From: CAVZLD01 sp964522605
Lineage (GTDB): Bacteria > Planctomycetota > Planctomycetia > Pirellulales > Pirellulaceae
Assembly: GCA_964522605.1 (NCBI GenBank)
Contig: CAZFWV010000018.1
Location: 1 to 43,556, forward strand
Direction: 5' to 3'
DNA length: 43,556 nt
Under the pieces are notes generated by a model, which searched no databases, was not told the DNA's origin, and saw nothing but the letters and a program-made list of their open reading frames with translations. Below are positions 1 through 7,854 of the stretch, piece after piece (position 1 is the first letter of the stretch; each line of letters begins with the position of its first letter). The translations under genes and the position numbers were made by a program.

Positions 1-659
1 GGCAGCCAGGACATGCCAAACGCATCCCTTCCGGCCTCGAAGGCGATCGTGATCAGCCCACAGTTGTGCATCAGATTCGAATGGGTCAGCATGACCCCTT
101 TCGGTGCGCCCGTGGACCCCGACGTGTATTGCAGCAGGGCCAGGTCACGGGACTGGAGAGGCGGCATCCGCCACTGCTGGGCCTCGTCGTCGGGGACGGT
201 GTCCGTCGCGACCCAGGTCAGCTTTTTCAAGGAGGATTCATCCTCCAGGAGGCTCGTGGTCCGCTCGGCGACGTCAGCCACGGTGAGTGCGACGCGCGCG
301 GAAGCATCGTCGGCAATCGCCTGGATGCGGTGCATGTTGCGATTTCGTCTTGGTGGATAGGCCGGAACGGCGACGACACCCGCGTAGAGGCAGCCGAAGA
401 AGCCAACGACGAAGTCCAGCCCCGGTGGATACAGCAGCAGAGCGCGCTGGCCGGTCATCCGCAAGTGCTGCAACCGTGCCGCGACGGCCCGCGCCTTCCG
501 ATCGAGCTCTTCGTAGGTCAAACGCGTTTCGACCGAATCCCCGTCTTCCAGGAAGCAGTACGCCAACTCAGTTGGTTGGTTTTCCAGCCAGTAACGCAGC
601 CGGTGCACCAGGCTGAGATCCGGAGGATCGAACGGAGCAAGAAGCTTTTGCAGGTTCAC
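1..659 (-). CDS. Fatty-acyl-AMP ligase / acyl-CoA synthetase family protein, truncated by the window edge
   Basis: Only the first ~219 codons are visible; the rest lies left of base 1. The translation contains the AMP-binding core LQYTSGSTGAPKGVMLTH, followed by HSNLMHN and, at the very edge, GMSWLP. This is the order seen in fatty-acyl-AMP ligases (FAAL; SWLP.FHDMGLI). An N-terminal stretch PPGLDFVVGFFGCLYAG and VPAYPPRR is also FAAL-like. The family activates fatty acids with ATP to acyl-adenylates, which usually feed polyketide or lipopeptide synthases. I choose the GTG at 659 because no ATG lies in frame upstream; GGAG and AGGA stretches precede it. The FAAL-specific insertion that separates FAAL from acyl-CoA ligase is outside the window. 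tRNA-Sec lies 29 nt upstream on the same strand. Confidence 0.88.
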   Translation of the reverse strand, partial: MNLQKLLAPFDPPDLSLVHRLRYWLENQPTELAYCFLEDGDSVETRLTYEELDRKARAVAARLQHLRMTGQRALLLYPPGLDFVVGFFGCLYAGVVAVPAYPPRRNRNMHRIQAIADDASARVALTVADVAERTTSLLEDESSLKKLTWVATDTVPDDEAQQWRMPPLQSRDLALLQYTSGSTGAPKGVMLTHSNLMHNCGLITIAFEAGRDAFGMSWL

Positions 660-688
660 CGTCCTACAGACTCCGAGTGAAAGAAAAT

Positions 689-788
689 TGGCGGAAGTGC
701 ATGGGAATCGAACCCACCGATCGCATGCTTGACATACGATCCAACGGTTTTGAAGACCGCGGCCGCCACCAGGCGTGCAGGCACTTCC
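689..788 (-). tRNA. selC: tRNA-Sec (selenocysteine, anticodon UCA)
   Basis: The minus strand folds as a bacterial tRNA-Sec. It has an 8-bp acceptor (GGAAGTGC with GCACTTCC), a 5-bp anticodon stem GCGGT/ACCGT around loop CTTCAAA (anticodon TCA), and an 8-bp variable arm (ATCGTATG with CATGCGAT, one G-U pair). A 5-bp T stem surrounds TTCGATT. The D arm CGCC-TGGT-GGCG is at least 4 bp. The 3' end GCCA is encoded, so CCA is genomic. The 100-nt length, 8+5 acceptor/T stack and long variable arm are hallmarks of tRNA-Sec and exclude an ordinary tRNA. It decodes UGA as selenocysteine after Ser charging and SelA conversion. A SelW-like gene with an in-frame TGA is at 12825-13058. selA, selB and selD are not in this window. 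Confidence 0.95.
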
Positions 789-830
789 CTTGTGTAGGCG
801 AAGGAAACGGGGAGGGGATATACACGCAGC

Positions 831-1058
831 TCAAGCCCATTCCATTCCGGTGTCTCTGCGAATGCGGGCTTGGTAATCTCCCAGCAATCCCCCGATCACA
901 TCCCAGCCGCGTGGTCGTCGTAACTCGATATCTCCCTGCTCGTTGATCCGCACAACGCAATCGTCGGTGACGCCCGCCTTCCGCAGATCCTCGCCATTGA
1001 TCTCGTCATCTCGGACCAGGGCGGCCAGCGATTTGCCGGTCATTTCGACAAACTTCAT
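831..1058 (-). CDS. Small conserved-looking hypothetical protein (75 aa)
   Basis: The protein starts MKFVEMTGKSLAALVRDDE and is rich in charged residues, with no signal peptide or membrane segment. I do not recognise the family. It looks coding: the ATG at 1058 is preceded by AGAGGG about 9 nt upstream, the frame is intact, and composition is balanced. A run DDCVVRINEQGDIELRRPRGWDVIGGLLGD suggests a small beta-rich domain. It lies on the same strand as rsmA (160 nt upstream) and tRNA-Sec (about 40 nt downstream), so it could share a transcript with either. No function is assigned. Confidence 0.65.
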   Translation of the reverse strand: MKFVEMTGKSLAALVRDDEINGEDLRKAGVTDDCVVRINEQGDIELRRPRGWDVIGGLLGDYQARIRRDTGMEWA

Positions 1059-1218
1059 GCCCCCATCCCTCTTGGTTGTTGATCAACTTTTTACCAGAAG
1101 CGATCGGACGTCGAGCGACGGATCGCCTGTGGGCAGCCTGCCTCGTCATCTCGCTCTCGAGCGGTGCTGGTGGTTTTCTCTGACACGTACTGTATCACAA
1201 GCCGGCCGCCGAAGAAAC

Positions 1219-2166
1219 TTACGAGGGGGGGGCCGGCGGATCTTCCGCATCGGTCTCTGGTTCGGGCAATCCAACGGTTCGGAATCCGCAGGCCGTGGCC
1301 AGTTGCAGGATCTGCGGGATCGTCAATTCCTCGGCTCGTGTTTCTGGTCCCAGCTGGAGCTGTTGCATTGCTCGATCGACGTCGGCTTTGGTGAGCTCCG
1401 AAAACGCGCCGCAGAGTGCGCTGCGGAGGTATTTCCGCCGATGCAGGAACAGTCCCCGGACAAACTGCTGGAACAGGAGCGGATCCCCCAACGCTTGCCT
1501 GGCTTCCGGCAGCAATTCGATGTGCACGATCGCCGAATGGACTTTGGGACGCGGCCAAAAGACGCTCGGCGCCAGTTCGCGCACCACGGTGGCCCGGCAC
1601 TGACTCTGGACCCAGACACTCAGGCTGCCGTAGTCCTTCGTCCGCGGGAGGGCGGTGATTCGATCCGCCAACTCTTTCTGAATCGTCACCGTCATCGTGA
1701 CCGGCACAATCTCGCTCGCCAACAAGTTGGAGATGACCGGCGTGGCGACGCTGTACGGCAGATTGGCGACGAGCTTGAGCGTCCCGGGCGGATGCTGCTC
1801 GAGCTGCGATCGAACGCGCGCCAGGACGGTCGGATGGAATCGGTTCTTGTTCTTGAGTGCGTCTTGTGCCAGAAGCTCAACGTTCTCGAAGGAACGCAGT
1901 TGTTCCGTTGCCAGGCCAGCAAGAACGGGATCCATCTCGACCGTCACCACCGCCGCTGCGGCCTCGGCCAGCCGCGTCGTCAGGGATCCTGCGCCCGTGC
2001 CCACTTCCAGCACGACCTCGGTGGGTTTCAGATCGGCGACCCGCACGATCAAGTCAAGCAGATTCAGGTCGATCAGAAAGTTCTGCCCGAGCCGCGATTG
2101 GGGACGGAAGCCCACTTCGTCAAATCGCTGCTTCAAGAATCGAGTTGTCTGGCGTGCGGAATCCAT
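1219..2166 (-). CDS. rsmA: 16S rRNA (adenine1518-N6/adenine1519-N6)-dimethyltransferase
   Basis: This 315-residue protein is RsmA/KsgA, which dimethylates the two adjacent adenines in the helix 45 loop of 16S rRNA using SAM during 30S maturation. Visible signatures are QNFLIDLNLLD near residue 30, the SAM-binding motif VLEVGTGAGSLTTRL, and the catalytic NLPYSVATP motif. The length is somewhat above the usual ~270 because of a Pro/Glu-rich C-terminal tail (ETDAEDPPAPPS). The ATG at 2166 has GGAG about 10 nt upstream. ribE ends 15 nt before the start, so the two are probably co-transcribed. Confidence 0.95.
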   Translation of the reverse strand: MDSARQTTRFLKQRFDEVGFRPQSRLGQNFLIDLNLLDLIVRVADLKPTEVVLEVGTGAGSLTTRLAEAAAAVVTVEMDPVLAGLATEQLRSFENVELLAQDALKNKNRFHPTVLARVRSQLEQHPPGTLKLVANLPYSVATPVISNLLASEIVPVTMTVTIQKELADRITALPRTKDYGSLSVWVQSQCRATVVRELAPSVFWPRPKVHSAIVHIELLPEARQALGDPLLFQQFVRGLFLHRRKYLRSALCGAFSELTKADVDRAMQQLQLGPETRAEELTIPQILQLATACGFRTVGLPEPETDAEDPPAPPS

Positions 2167-2181
2167 CGCGACTGTGCTCCG

Positions 2182-2781
2182 TCAGCTTGCGTCCTCGCCG
2201 CGCAGTTGTCGCTCGACGTATTTCGCCAGCAAATCCGTTTCCAGGTTGACCGGATCTCCCGGTCCCTTGTGACCAAGGGTTGTGACCTGAAGTGTGTGAG
2301 GAATCAAAGCGACGCTAAAGCGATCTGGCTCGACATCCACCAACGTCAGACTGACTCCATCGACGGCGATCGAGCCCTTGGATGCCATCTGTCGCGTCAG
2401 TCCGGCGGGGACGCGATACCAGATCGTGGACCAATCCCGATCGTCGATGCGCTGGTCGACCGTGCCGACCGCATCGACGTGCCCGGTCACAAAATGTCCG
2501 CCCAGTCGCTCGCCGACGATCAGCGAGCGTTCCAGGTTGATCGGGTCGCCCGGGCCGAGTGCTCCCAGATTCGTCCGTTGTAAGGATTCTGGACCGACGT
2601 CGAATTCCAAGAGCGCATCGTGGCGCTGGACCACCGTCAGGCAGCAGCCGTTGACGGCGATACTGTCGCCGATCTTGGTGTCCGTACTGACGATTCGGCC
2701 TTCGATAATCAGCCGTTGTCCGGGCGGTGCTGGCCGCAATTCGACGAGTCGTCCCAGTTCCTCCACAATTCCCGCAAACAT
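2182..2781 (-). CDS. ribE: Riboflavin synthase, alpha subunit
   Basis: The enzyme dismutates two 6,7-dimethyl-8-ribityllumazines to riboflavin and a pyrimidine. The N-terminus MFAGIVEELGRL is the family signature (usually MFTGIVEE.G). Two lumazine-binding repeats are visible: the first contains GDSIAVNGCCLTV, the second GSIAVDGVSLTLVDV. At 199 residues it is near the normal length. The ATG at 2781 is preceded by GGAGGA about 10 nt upstream. It is first in a probable ribE-rsmA pair and divergent from eno. I looked for the conserved FMN riboswitch boxes in the 297 bases upstream and did not recognise them. Confidence 0.95.
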   Translation of the reverse strand: MFAGIVEELGRLVELRPAPPGQRLIIEGRIVSTDTKIGDSIAVNGCCLTVVQRHDALLEFDVGPESLQRTNLGALGPGDPINLERSLIVGERLGGHFVTGHVDAVGTVDQRIDDRDWSTIWYRVPAGLTRQMASKGSIAVDGVSLTLVDVEPDRFSVALIPHTLQVTTLGHKGPGDPVNLETDLLAKYVERQLRGEDAS

Positions 2782-3078
2782 GGTATCGTCTTCCTCCGCG
2801 TTGGATTGGCAAACCGCAATTGTGGGAAGCCGCGATCAATTCCGCAACACGCCCTCCGCGGGTCACCTGGAAAACGATCGCCGAATCGGCCACAATACGG
2901 GACCCGCCGATGGCAAGCCCCCCGAGTCGGCTCGGTCGACTCCTTGGGACTCCGACGGAGCGATCCTCCGGATCTGGGTTGTGTGTCTGGGATAGGACTG
3001 TTTCCGTGCGTCTTCAGGGGGCCCGCATTCCGCAGGCACCCGACGTCACTTTCCTTGTTAGAAACCGCGAGATCACTC

Positions 3079-4356
3079 ATGAGTACGATTGTGAATGTCC
3101 AGGGTCGGCAGATTCTCGATAGTCGAGGTAACCCGACCGTCGAAGTGGATGTGATGTTGGCAGACGGCTCTTTTGGCCGAGCAGCGGTGCCCAGCGGCGC
3201 CAGTACGGGGGCCCACGAAGCATGGGAACTGCGTGATGGGGACGCGAAGGTCTTTCTGGGCAAGGGAGTCAGCCAGGCCGTGGAGCACATCAACACGACT
3301 ATCGCGGAGGCGATCGAAGGGAGCGATGCCCTGGATCAAGCTGCGATCGACGAGCACTTGTGCGAATTGGATGGGACGCCCAACAAGAAGAATCTGGGGG
3401 CCAATGCCATCCTGGGCGTCTCGATGGCCGTCGCGAAGGCAGCCGCCAATTACACGGAGCAACCGCTGTACCGTTACTTGGGTGGCGCCGGGGCCCGCCT
3501 GCTGCCCGCCCCCATGATGAACATCGTGAACGGCGGACAGCATGCCGACAATTCCGTCGATGTGCAGGAATTCATGGTCATGCCACTCGGTTTCGATTCG
3601 TTTCACGAAGCGCTGCGCAGTGGTGTGGAGATCTTCCATCACCTGAAGAAAGTATTGCAGGGGAAGAAACTGAACACAGCCGTCGGCGATGAAGGCGGAT
3701 TTGCACCGGATCTGGGCAGCAACGTGGAAGCCCTGGATCTGATCATGGAAGCAATTGAAAAAGCGGGCTACCGTCCAGGTGACCAGGTCCGCATCGCACT
3801 GGATGTTGCCGCGACCGAATTTTACGATGCCAAAACCGGTCTCTATCGGATCGATGGCAAGGACATCCCGCCCGAAGCGATGGTCGATTTTCTCGCCGGC
3901 TGGGTTGACCGGTATCCCATCTGTTCGATCGAAGACGGCTGCAGTGAAGATGACTGGGACGGATGGAAGCTGCTTACCCAGCGGCTGGGCGACCGCATCC
4001 AGTTGGTGGGCGACGACCTGTTTGTGACCAATACGGAACGGTTGCAGCGCGGGATCGAGGAAGGGATTGCCAATAGCATCCTGATCAAAGTCAATCAGAT
4101 CGGCACCGTGACGGAAACGATCGAGGCCATTCATCTGGCGGCGCGAAATGGCTACAGCAGCGTCACGAGCCACCGCAGTGGAGAAACGGAAGATACAACG
4201 ATCGCCGACTTGGCGGTTGCGCTAGGGACCGGGCAGATCAAGACCGGATCGGCCTCCCGTACCGACCGCATGGCGAAATACAATCAGCTGTTGCGAATTG
4301 AGGAGCAGCTGGGGGATGTGGCGCTCTACGGGGGCCCGCTGTTCCCCAAGCAGTAA
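3079..4356 (+). CDS. eno: Enolase (phosphopyruvate hydratase)
   Basis: Glycolytic and gluconeogenic enzyme interconverting 2-phosphoglycerate and phosphoenolpyruvate; Mg-dependent dimer or octamer. The 425-residue protein starts at the ATG at 3079 (MSTIVNVQGRQILDSRGNPT). It carries the family blocks GDEGGFAPDL, IEDGCSEDDWDGW, the lysine-containing ILIKVNQIGT, and SHRSGETEDTTIADLAVA. The upstream open frame back to 2620 is not enolase and is ignored. Two small membrane protein genes follow at 8-nt and 6-nt gaps, suggesting one transcript. Confidence 0.98.
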   Translation: MSTIVNVQGRQILDSRGNPTVEVDVMLADGSFGRAAVPSGASTGAHEAWELRDGDAKVFLGKGVSQAVEHINTTIAEAIEGSDALDQAAIDEHLCELDGTPNKKNLGANAILGVSMAVAKAAANYTEQPLYRYLGGAGARLLPAPMMNIVNGGQHADNSVDVQEFMVMPLGFDSFHEALRSGVEIFHHLKKVLQGKKLNTAVGDEGGFAPDLGSNVEALDLIMEAIEKAGYRPGDQVRIALDVAATEFYDAKTGLYRIDGKDIPPEAMVDFLAGWVDRYPICSIEDGCSEDDWDGWKLLTQRLGDRIQLVGDDLFVTNTERLQRGIEEGIANSILIKVNQIGTVTETIEAIHLAARNGYSSVTSHRSGETEDTTIADLAVALGTGQIKTGSASRTDRMAKYNQLLRIEEQLGDVALYGGPLFPKQ

Positions 4357-4363
4357 GCGGATC

Positions 4364-4705
4364 ATGATGCGAGCTGCGACCCGTCCGCGAGAACCGCTCA
4401 GCGAGTCGCCGTGGTTCTGGGCTTACCTGTTTGCCACGGCGGCTCTTGTTGCCTTGTTCCTGATCGGGCCGAAATACGAGCGAAGGCAGCCGCAGCTGGA
4501 GCGACAGTTTTCGGCCCGACAGCGAGCAGGACAGGTGAGCGTGGGGCCGAACGGCCCGGTTCCCCTGTCCAATGAAGACCGGCAGATCATCTCGTTGCGC
4601 CCGATGTATGGCATCTTCGGCGCACTCCTGCTGCTGGCATGGATTGGCCTTTGGTCCCAGCGATATCGAAAATCCTCCCGCCGTCGTCTGCCTCCTGATG
4701 CGTAG
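4364..4705 (+). CDS. Small membrane protein of unknown function (113 aa)
   Basis: Two hydrophobic segments are visible: residues ~14-36 (WFWAYLFATAALVALFLIG) and ~82-99 (MYGIFGALLLLAWIGLW). Between them is a polar stretch rich in Arg and Gln, followed by a basic C-terminus. I do not recognise a named family. The start is the tandem ATG at 4364/4367, just 8 nt after the eno stop; the longer open frame from 4298 lies inside eno and is rejected. The next gene begins 6 nt downstream and also has two N-terminal membrane spans, so the pair may act together. Confidence 0.7.
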   Translation: MMRAATRPREPLSESPWFWAYLFATAALVALFLIGPKYERRQPQLERQFSARQRAGQVSVGPNGPVPLSNEDRQIISLRPMYGIFGALLLLAWIGLWSQRYRKSSRRRLPPDA

Positions 4706-4711
4706 ATTCCC

Positions 4712-5272
4712 ATGGGCTTGCTCGAACAGCCGCTGGTCATCCTCTTTAGCGGTGCCTTCGTGTTCGCCGTCGCTTCCGCCGTCTGGCTGCAAACGCGTCG
4801 TCCTGGTGCGTTGGTCGCCATTCTGGCAACCGTCGCCGCGACGGCCGCCGGATTGCTCGTGGAACGATTGGTTGTCACCGAAGCGGAGCAGGTCGAAATC
4901 CTGCTCCATCAAATTGCCCGGGACGTGGAACAGAATGATATCCAGAGCGTGTGTGCCCAGATTAGCCAAGCCTCTGCCGCTCTGCGTGCGGAAGCGCAAG
5001 ACGTTCTGTCACGAGTGACGATTGAACGTGTGTCGATCAAGCGAAACTTGCGCGTGGAGGTCGTTCAACGAGCAGGTCGTATGAGTGCGGTAGCACGGTT
5101 TAATGCTGTGGCGACGGTTAAGGATCGGCGCGGTGTGCTTGGTCCGCAAATTGTTCCCCGGTTTCTCGTCGTGCGACTTCGCCGCGAGACCGATGGGTGG
5201 AAAGTGATCGACTACGAGGCCTTTGATCCTCGTGACGGCACGGGAGGCTGGAGGCTGGAGGCTAGAGGCTAG
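4712..5272 (+). CDS. Membrane-anchored hypothetical protein with NTF2-like C-terminal region
   Basis: Two N-terminal transmembrane segments (residues ~8-26 and ~33-50) precede a soluble domain of about 130 residues. That domain ends with FLVVRLRRETDGWKVIDYEAFDP, a pattern typical of NTF2/SnoaL-like folds (inference from pattern only). The last residues (WRLEARG and the stop TAG) are encoded by the GGAGGCT/AGAGGCT tandem repeat that abuts the scaffold gap. The original C-terminus may therefore have been overwritten by the repeat. It is third in the eno transcript. No function is assigned. Confidence 0.75.
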   Translation: MGLLEQPLVILFSGAFVFAVASAVWLQTRRPGALVAILATVAATAAGLLVERLVVTEAEQVEILLHQIARDVEQNDIQSVCAQISQASAALRAEAQDVLSRVTIERVSIKRNLRVEVVQRAGRMSAVARFNAVATVKDRRGVLGPQIVPRFLVVRLRRETDGWKVIDYEAFDPRDGTGGWRLEARG

Positions 5273-5423
5273 AGGCTAGAGGCGACAGACTCCAGGCTGC
5301 AGCCTCCAGNNNNNNNNNNNNNNNNNNNNNNNNNNNNNNNNNNNNNNNNNNNNNNNNNNNNNNNNNNNNNNNNNNNNNNNNNNNNNNNNNNNNNNNNNNN
5401 NNNNNNNNNCAGCCTCCAGTCTG
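5249..5423 (+). repeat. GGAGGCT/AGAGGCT heptamer repeat with inverted part, split by a 100-N scaffold gap
   Basis: At 5249-5282 heptamers GGAGGCT then AGAGGCT recur about five times. An inverted stretch CTCCAGGCTGCAGCCTCCAG leads into the Ns at 5310-5409. CAGCCTCCAG recurs immediately after the gap, followed by TCTG, echoing CAGACTCCAG before it. The unit is probably longer in the genome and was collapsed or unassembled. Such heptamer arrays are familiar between genes in planctomycete genomes. Confidence 0.85.
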
Positions 5424-5436
5424 TATCGAGGTTCCC

Positions 5437-6429
5437 ATGAAGCGATTTTTGGTGCTGGTCACCGACCATATTCACGACGAACTGCGTCCGGAACGGGAGC
5501 GTCTGGCGGACCTTGCCGAAGTCCGTGCGCTGGATGCCCACGATGAATCGGAGTTGGTGGGTGTGATCGATGAGGCGGACGCGCTGATGGTCTATCACAA
5601 TGTGGCCCTGTCCGCCGCGAGTATTTCGCGACTGAAGCATTGCCAGTTGATTGTCCGCGTGGGCGTGGGCTACGACAATGTCGATGGCGCGTTGGCACGG
5701 CAGATGGCGATTCCTCTCGTCAATGTGCCCGATTACGGAACCGAAGAGGTTGCGGACTCGGCGATTGGGATGATGCTGGCCTTAACGCGAGGCCTCTTTC
5801 AGCAGCAGGTCCTGTTGCGCGAAAAAGCCGGACCTTGGGCCTTTCATGGCGTGATCCCTCTGCATCGGCTACGGGGGCGGACTTTCGCTGTTGTCGGCCT
5901 CGGACGCATTGGTACGGCCACGGCTCTGCGCGCCAAGGCGCTCGGTATGGACGTCTTGTTCTACGATCCATACCGTCCCGACGGCTACGACAAAGCGTTA
6001 GGAATCCGTCGCACGGATTGTCTTGAGGAACTCTATCGGCAGGCGTTTGTGTTGAGCTTTCACTGTCCTTTAACCGCGGAAACGCGAGGGCTGTTGTGTC
6101 GCGAGACCTTGAGCTGGCTCCCACACGGTGCGTACGTGGTCAACACGGCTCGGGGGGCGATCATCGACACACGGATTCTGCCCGACGCGTTGACTTCGGG
6201 GCAACTCGCCGGCGTCGCACTGGACGTCTTGCCCGGCGAGCCGCCGGCGCCCGATGATCCGTTACTTCAGGCTTGGCGCGATCCCCAGCATGCGGCCTAC
6301 ACACGCGTAATTCTCAATCCGCACTCCGCGTTTTATTGTGAAGAGGGACTGGAGGAAATGCGGTGCAAGGCCGCCCACGCCTGTCGACAAGCGCTGCTGG
6401 GCCAGTCGTTACGAAACGTGGTCAACTGA
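5437..6429 (+). CDS. D-2-hydroxyacid dehydrogenase, CtBP-like
   Basis: An NAD-dependent oxidoreductase of the D-isomer-specific 2-hydroxyacid dehydrogenase family (330 residues). The Rossmann motif GLGRIGTATALRAKALGMDV and FYDPY are clear. The catalytic triad is visible as Arg in NTARGAIID, Glu in LPGEPP and His in NPHSAFY. The HSAFYCEEGLEEMR ending and GTEEVADSAIGMMLALTR resemble the C-terminal-binding-protein-like subgroup more than 3-phosphoglycerate dehydrogenase, and no ACT domain follows. Substrate is unknown. The first bases follow directly on the heptamer repeat. Its 3' end overlaps convergent surE by 21 nt. Confidence 0.9.
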   Translation: MKRFLVLVTDHIHDELRPERERLADLAEVRALDAHDESELVGVIDEADALMVYHNVALSAASISRLKHCQLIVRVGVGYDNVDGALARQMAIPLVNVPDYGTEEVADSAIGMMLALTRGLFQQQVLLREKAGPWAFHGVIPLHRLRGRTFAVVGLGRIGTATALRAKALGMDVLFYDPYRPDGYDKALGIRRTDCLEELYRQAFVLSFHCPLTAETRGLLCRETLSWLPHGAYVVNTARGAIIDTRILPDALTSGQLAGVALDVLPGEPPAPDDPLLQAWRDPQHAAYTRVILNPHSAFYCEEGLEEMRCKAAHACRQALLGQSLRNVVN

Positions 6430-7227
6430 CGCGGAGCCTTGTTTCTCCTTCGGCAAGGCCAGTCGCCAGTTTTTCATCTCCTGCAGCGTGGATTTCTTGG
6501 TCAGATCGAAGTCCAGGGCGGTCAGCGTGACATAACCGTTGGCCAACGCGGTCAGGTCGGTTTGACTGTCGCCCGGTTTGGGCGGCGGATCGCTGGTTGC
6601 CCAGTAGTAGGTACGGCCGCGCGGGTCCTGCCGCCGAATGAAGTGCTCGCCGTATCGGGCGACTCCCATCGGAACGATCCGCAGGCCGCGCGGTTCCGTC
6701 ATGGCCGACGTCGGGAAATTGAGGTTGAAAAGCTGCTGCTTGGCGCCGTCCTGGGCCAGGATCTGCTCGATGACTCCCCGCGCCATGCGTGCTGCCGTAT
6801 CGAACTGTGCGTGCTCGTCATATTCGAGCGAGACGGCGATGCTCGTAATTCCAAAAAAAGCCCCCTCAATCGCCGCCGCAACGGTGCCCGAGTAAAGCAC
6901 GTTGATGCCCGCATTGAGACCGCCGTTAATCCCGCTGACGACCAGATCGGGACGCCGCGAACAGAATTCGAAGACACCAATCTTGACGCAATCGGCAGGA
7001 CTCCCTTCTACCGCCCAGCCCCGGCGGCGCTCTCCCTCGAAGACTTCCTTTGCGACGAGCGGGCTGAGGAATGTGATGGAGTGTCCGACTCCACTTTGTT
7101 CCGTTGCGGGTGCGACCACGCAGACATCCCCGATCTTGCGGAGCTCACGTTCCATCGCCGCCAGTCCCGGGGCGTAGATTCCATCGTCATTGGTCAACAG
7201 GATTTGGAGTCGTTCCGAGGCGGTCAT
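6409..7227 (-). CDS. surE: 5'/3'-nucleotidase SurE
   Basis: A metal-dependent nucleoside monophosphate phosphatase linked to stationary-phase survival. The start MTASERLQILLTNDDGIYAPG holds the metal-binding DD pair. AVEGSPADCVKIG, VVSGINGGLNAG and YSGTVAAAIEGAF are the other family blocks, including the Asn that completes the metal site. The ATG at 7227 is chosen because the domain begins right after it; the open frame extends upstream to 7539 without homology. The protein is 272 residues, near normal. Its 3' end overlaps the convergent dehydrogenase gene. Confidence 0.95.
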   Translation of the reverse strand: MTASERLQILLTNDDGIYAPGLAAMERELRKIGDVCVVAPATEQSGVGHSITFLSPLVAKEVFEGERRRGWAVEGSPADCVKIGVFEFCSRRPDLVVSGINGGLNAGINVLYSGTVAAAIEGAFFGITSIAVSLEYDEHAQFDTAARMARGVIEQILAQDGAKQQLFNLNFPTSAMTEPRGLRIVPMGVARYGEHFIRRQDPRGRTYYWATSDPPPKPGDSQTDLTALANGYVTLTALDFDLTKKSTLQEMKNWRLALPKEKQGSASVDHVS

Positions 7228-7587
7228 GTCGGCATGAGGGAGTAGTCTGGATTGTTGATCCGGCGGCAGCCGGACGTTGCGGGAGCACGGATGGCACGGG
7301 CGAAGAGGCTTGATCGGACGAAGGAATTGTCGAATCGTCGCCCAACGGGTGGAGATTCGCCTCTGGGCGAAAGCCGCCTCCGGCCCTGCGGAAGCAGCGT
7401 CTGGCGGAGATTCTGCCGGTCGCAGTCCGACCCCACCCGCCATCCGCTCAACTATACGGCCTACCACGCCGTCAGCAAGGTGCCCTCCACGGGGCGGCAG
7501 CCGTATGTCCGCGATTGCGGATCCTGAATGACCGAGCAAGGTCGCACTCGGTGCCGTTCTCCACTCGCCAATCCAAAATCTGTCTTC
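7228..7587. other. Region upstream of surE without a supported gene
   Basis: Several overlapping frames stay open in this GC-rich stretch, including one continuous with surE, but they give Arg/Pro/Ala-rich low-quality translations with no recognisable domain and no convincing ribosome site. It presumably holds the surE promoter. I see no structured RNA that I can name. Confidence 0.5.
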
Positions 7588-7755
7588 CCCTCAGCAATCG
7601 GAACTCCTTGTTCGTCACTCTCCGGCTCCTCTTGCCCTTGCCACCGTCCTCAACAATCGCCATTCCTCGAGCGTCACTCTCGGATTCCCCCGCCCTGGAT
7701 GTCCAACAGGGACTTCAACCCCCACGATTCTCCCGTGGACGTTTCCGAACGCCCG
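7588..7755 (+). repeat. Dispersed mosaic repeat, copy A
   Basis: 7595-7621 (CAATCGGAACTCCTTGTTCG, then TCACTCT) recurs degenerately at 7654-7680 and, inverted, near 20493-20520. A second module, 7711-7751 (GACTTCAACCCCCACGATTC onward), recurs at 23104-23144. The region lies just upstream of guaA and its open frames are not gene-like. It shares one module with each of the other two copies. Confidence 0.75.
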
Positions 7756-7854
7756 CGTGCTCTGGCGGGTCGGACCCGACCGTCCTATAATCCGCAGTTT
7801 TGCCTCACTGCCGCAGGGCGTCCGTGGCAGCCCAAGAGCGAAGGAGGACCGAAG

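Noticed and set aside
66..680. Plus-strand open frame of 204 codons
   Set aside because: It is the complement of the clear FAAL gene (YTSGSTGAPKG) on the minus strand.
943..2583. 546-codon plus-strand open frame
   Set aside because: It runs antisense across rsmA and ribE, which have unmistakable family motifs; it has no domain of its own.
2782..3078. FMN riboswitch upstream of ribE
   Set aside because: I looked for the conserved RFN boxes and could not recognise them.
3073..4173. 366-codon minus-strand frame in eno
   Set aside because: Antisense shadow of enolase.
7252..7531. Two open frames in the surE upstream region
   Set aside because: Arg/Pro/Ser-rich translations overlapping in several frames, no ribosome site, no domain.
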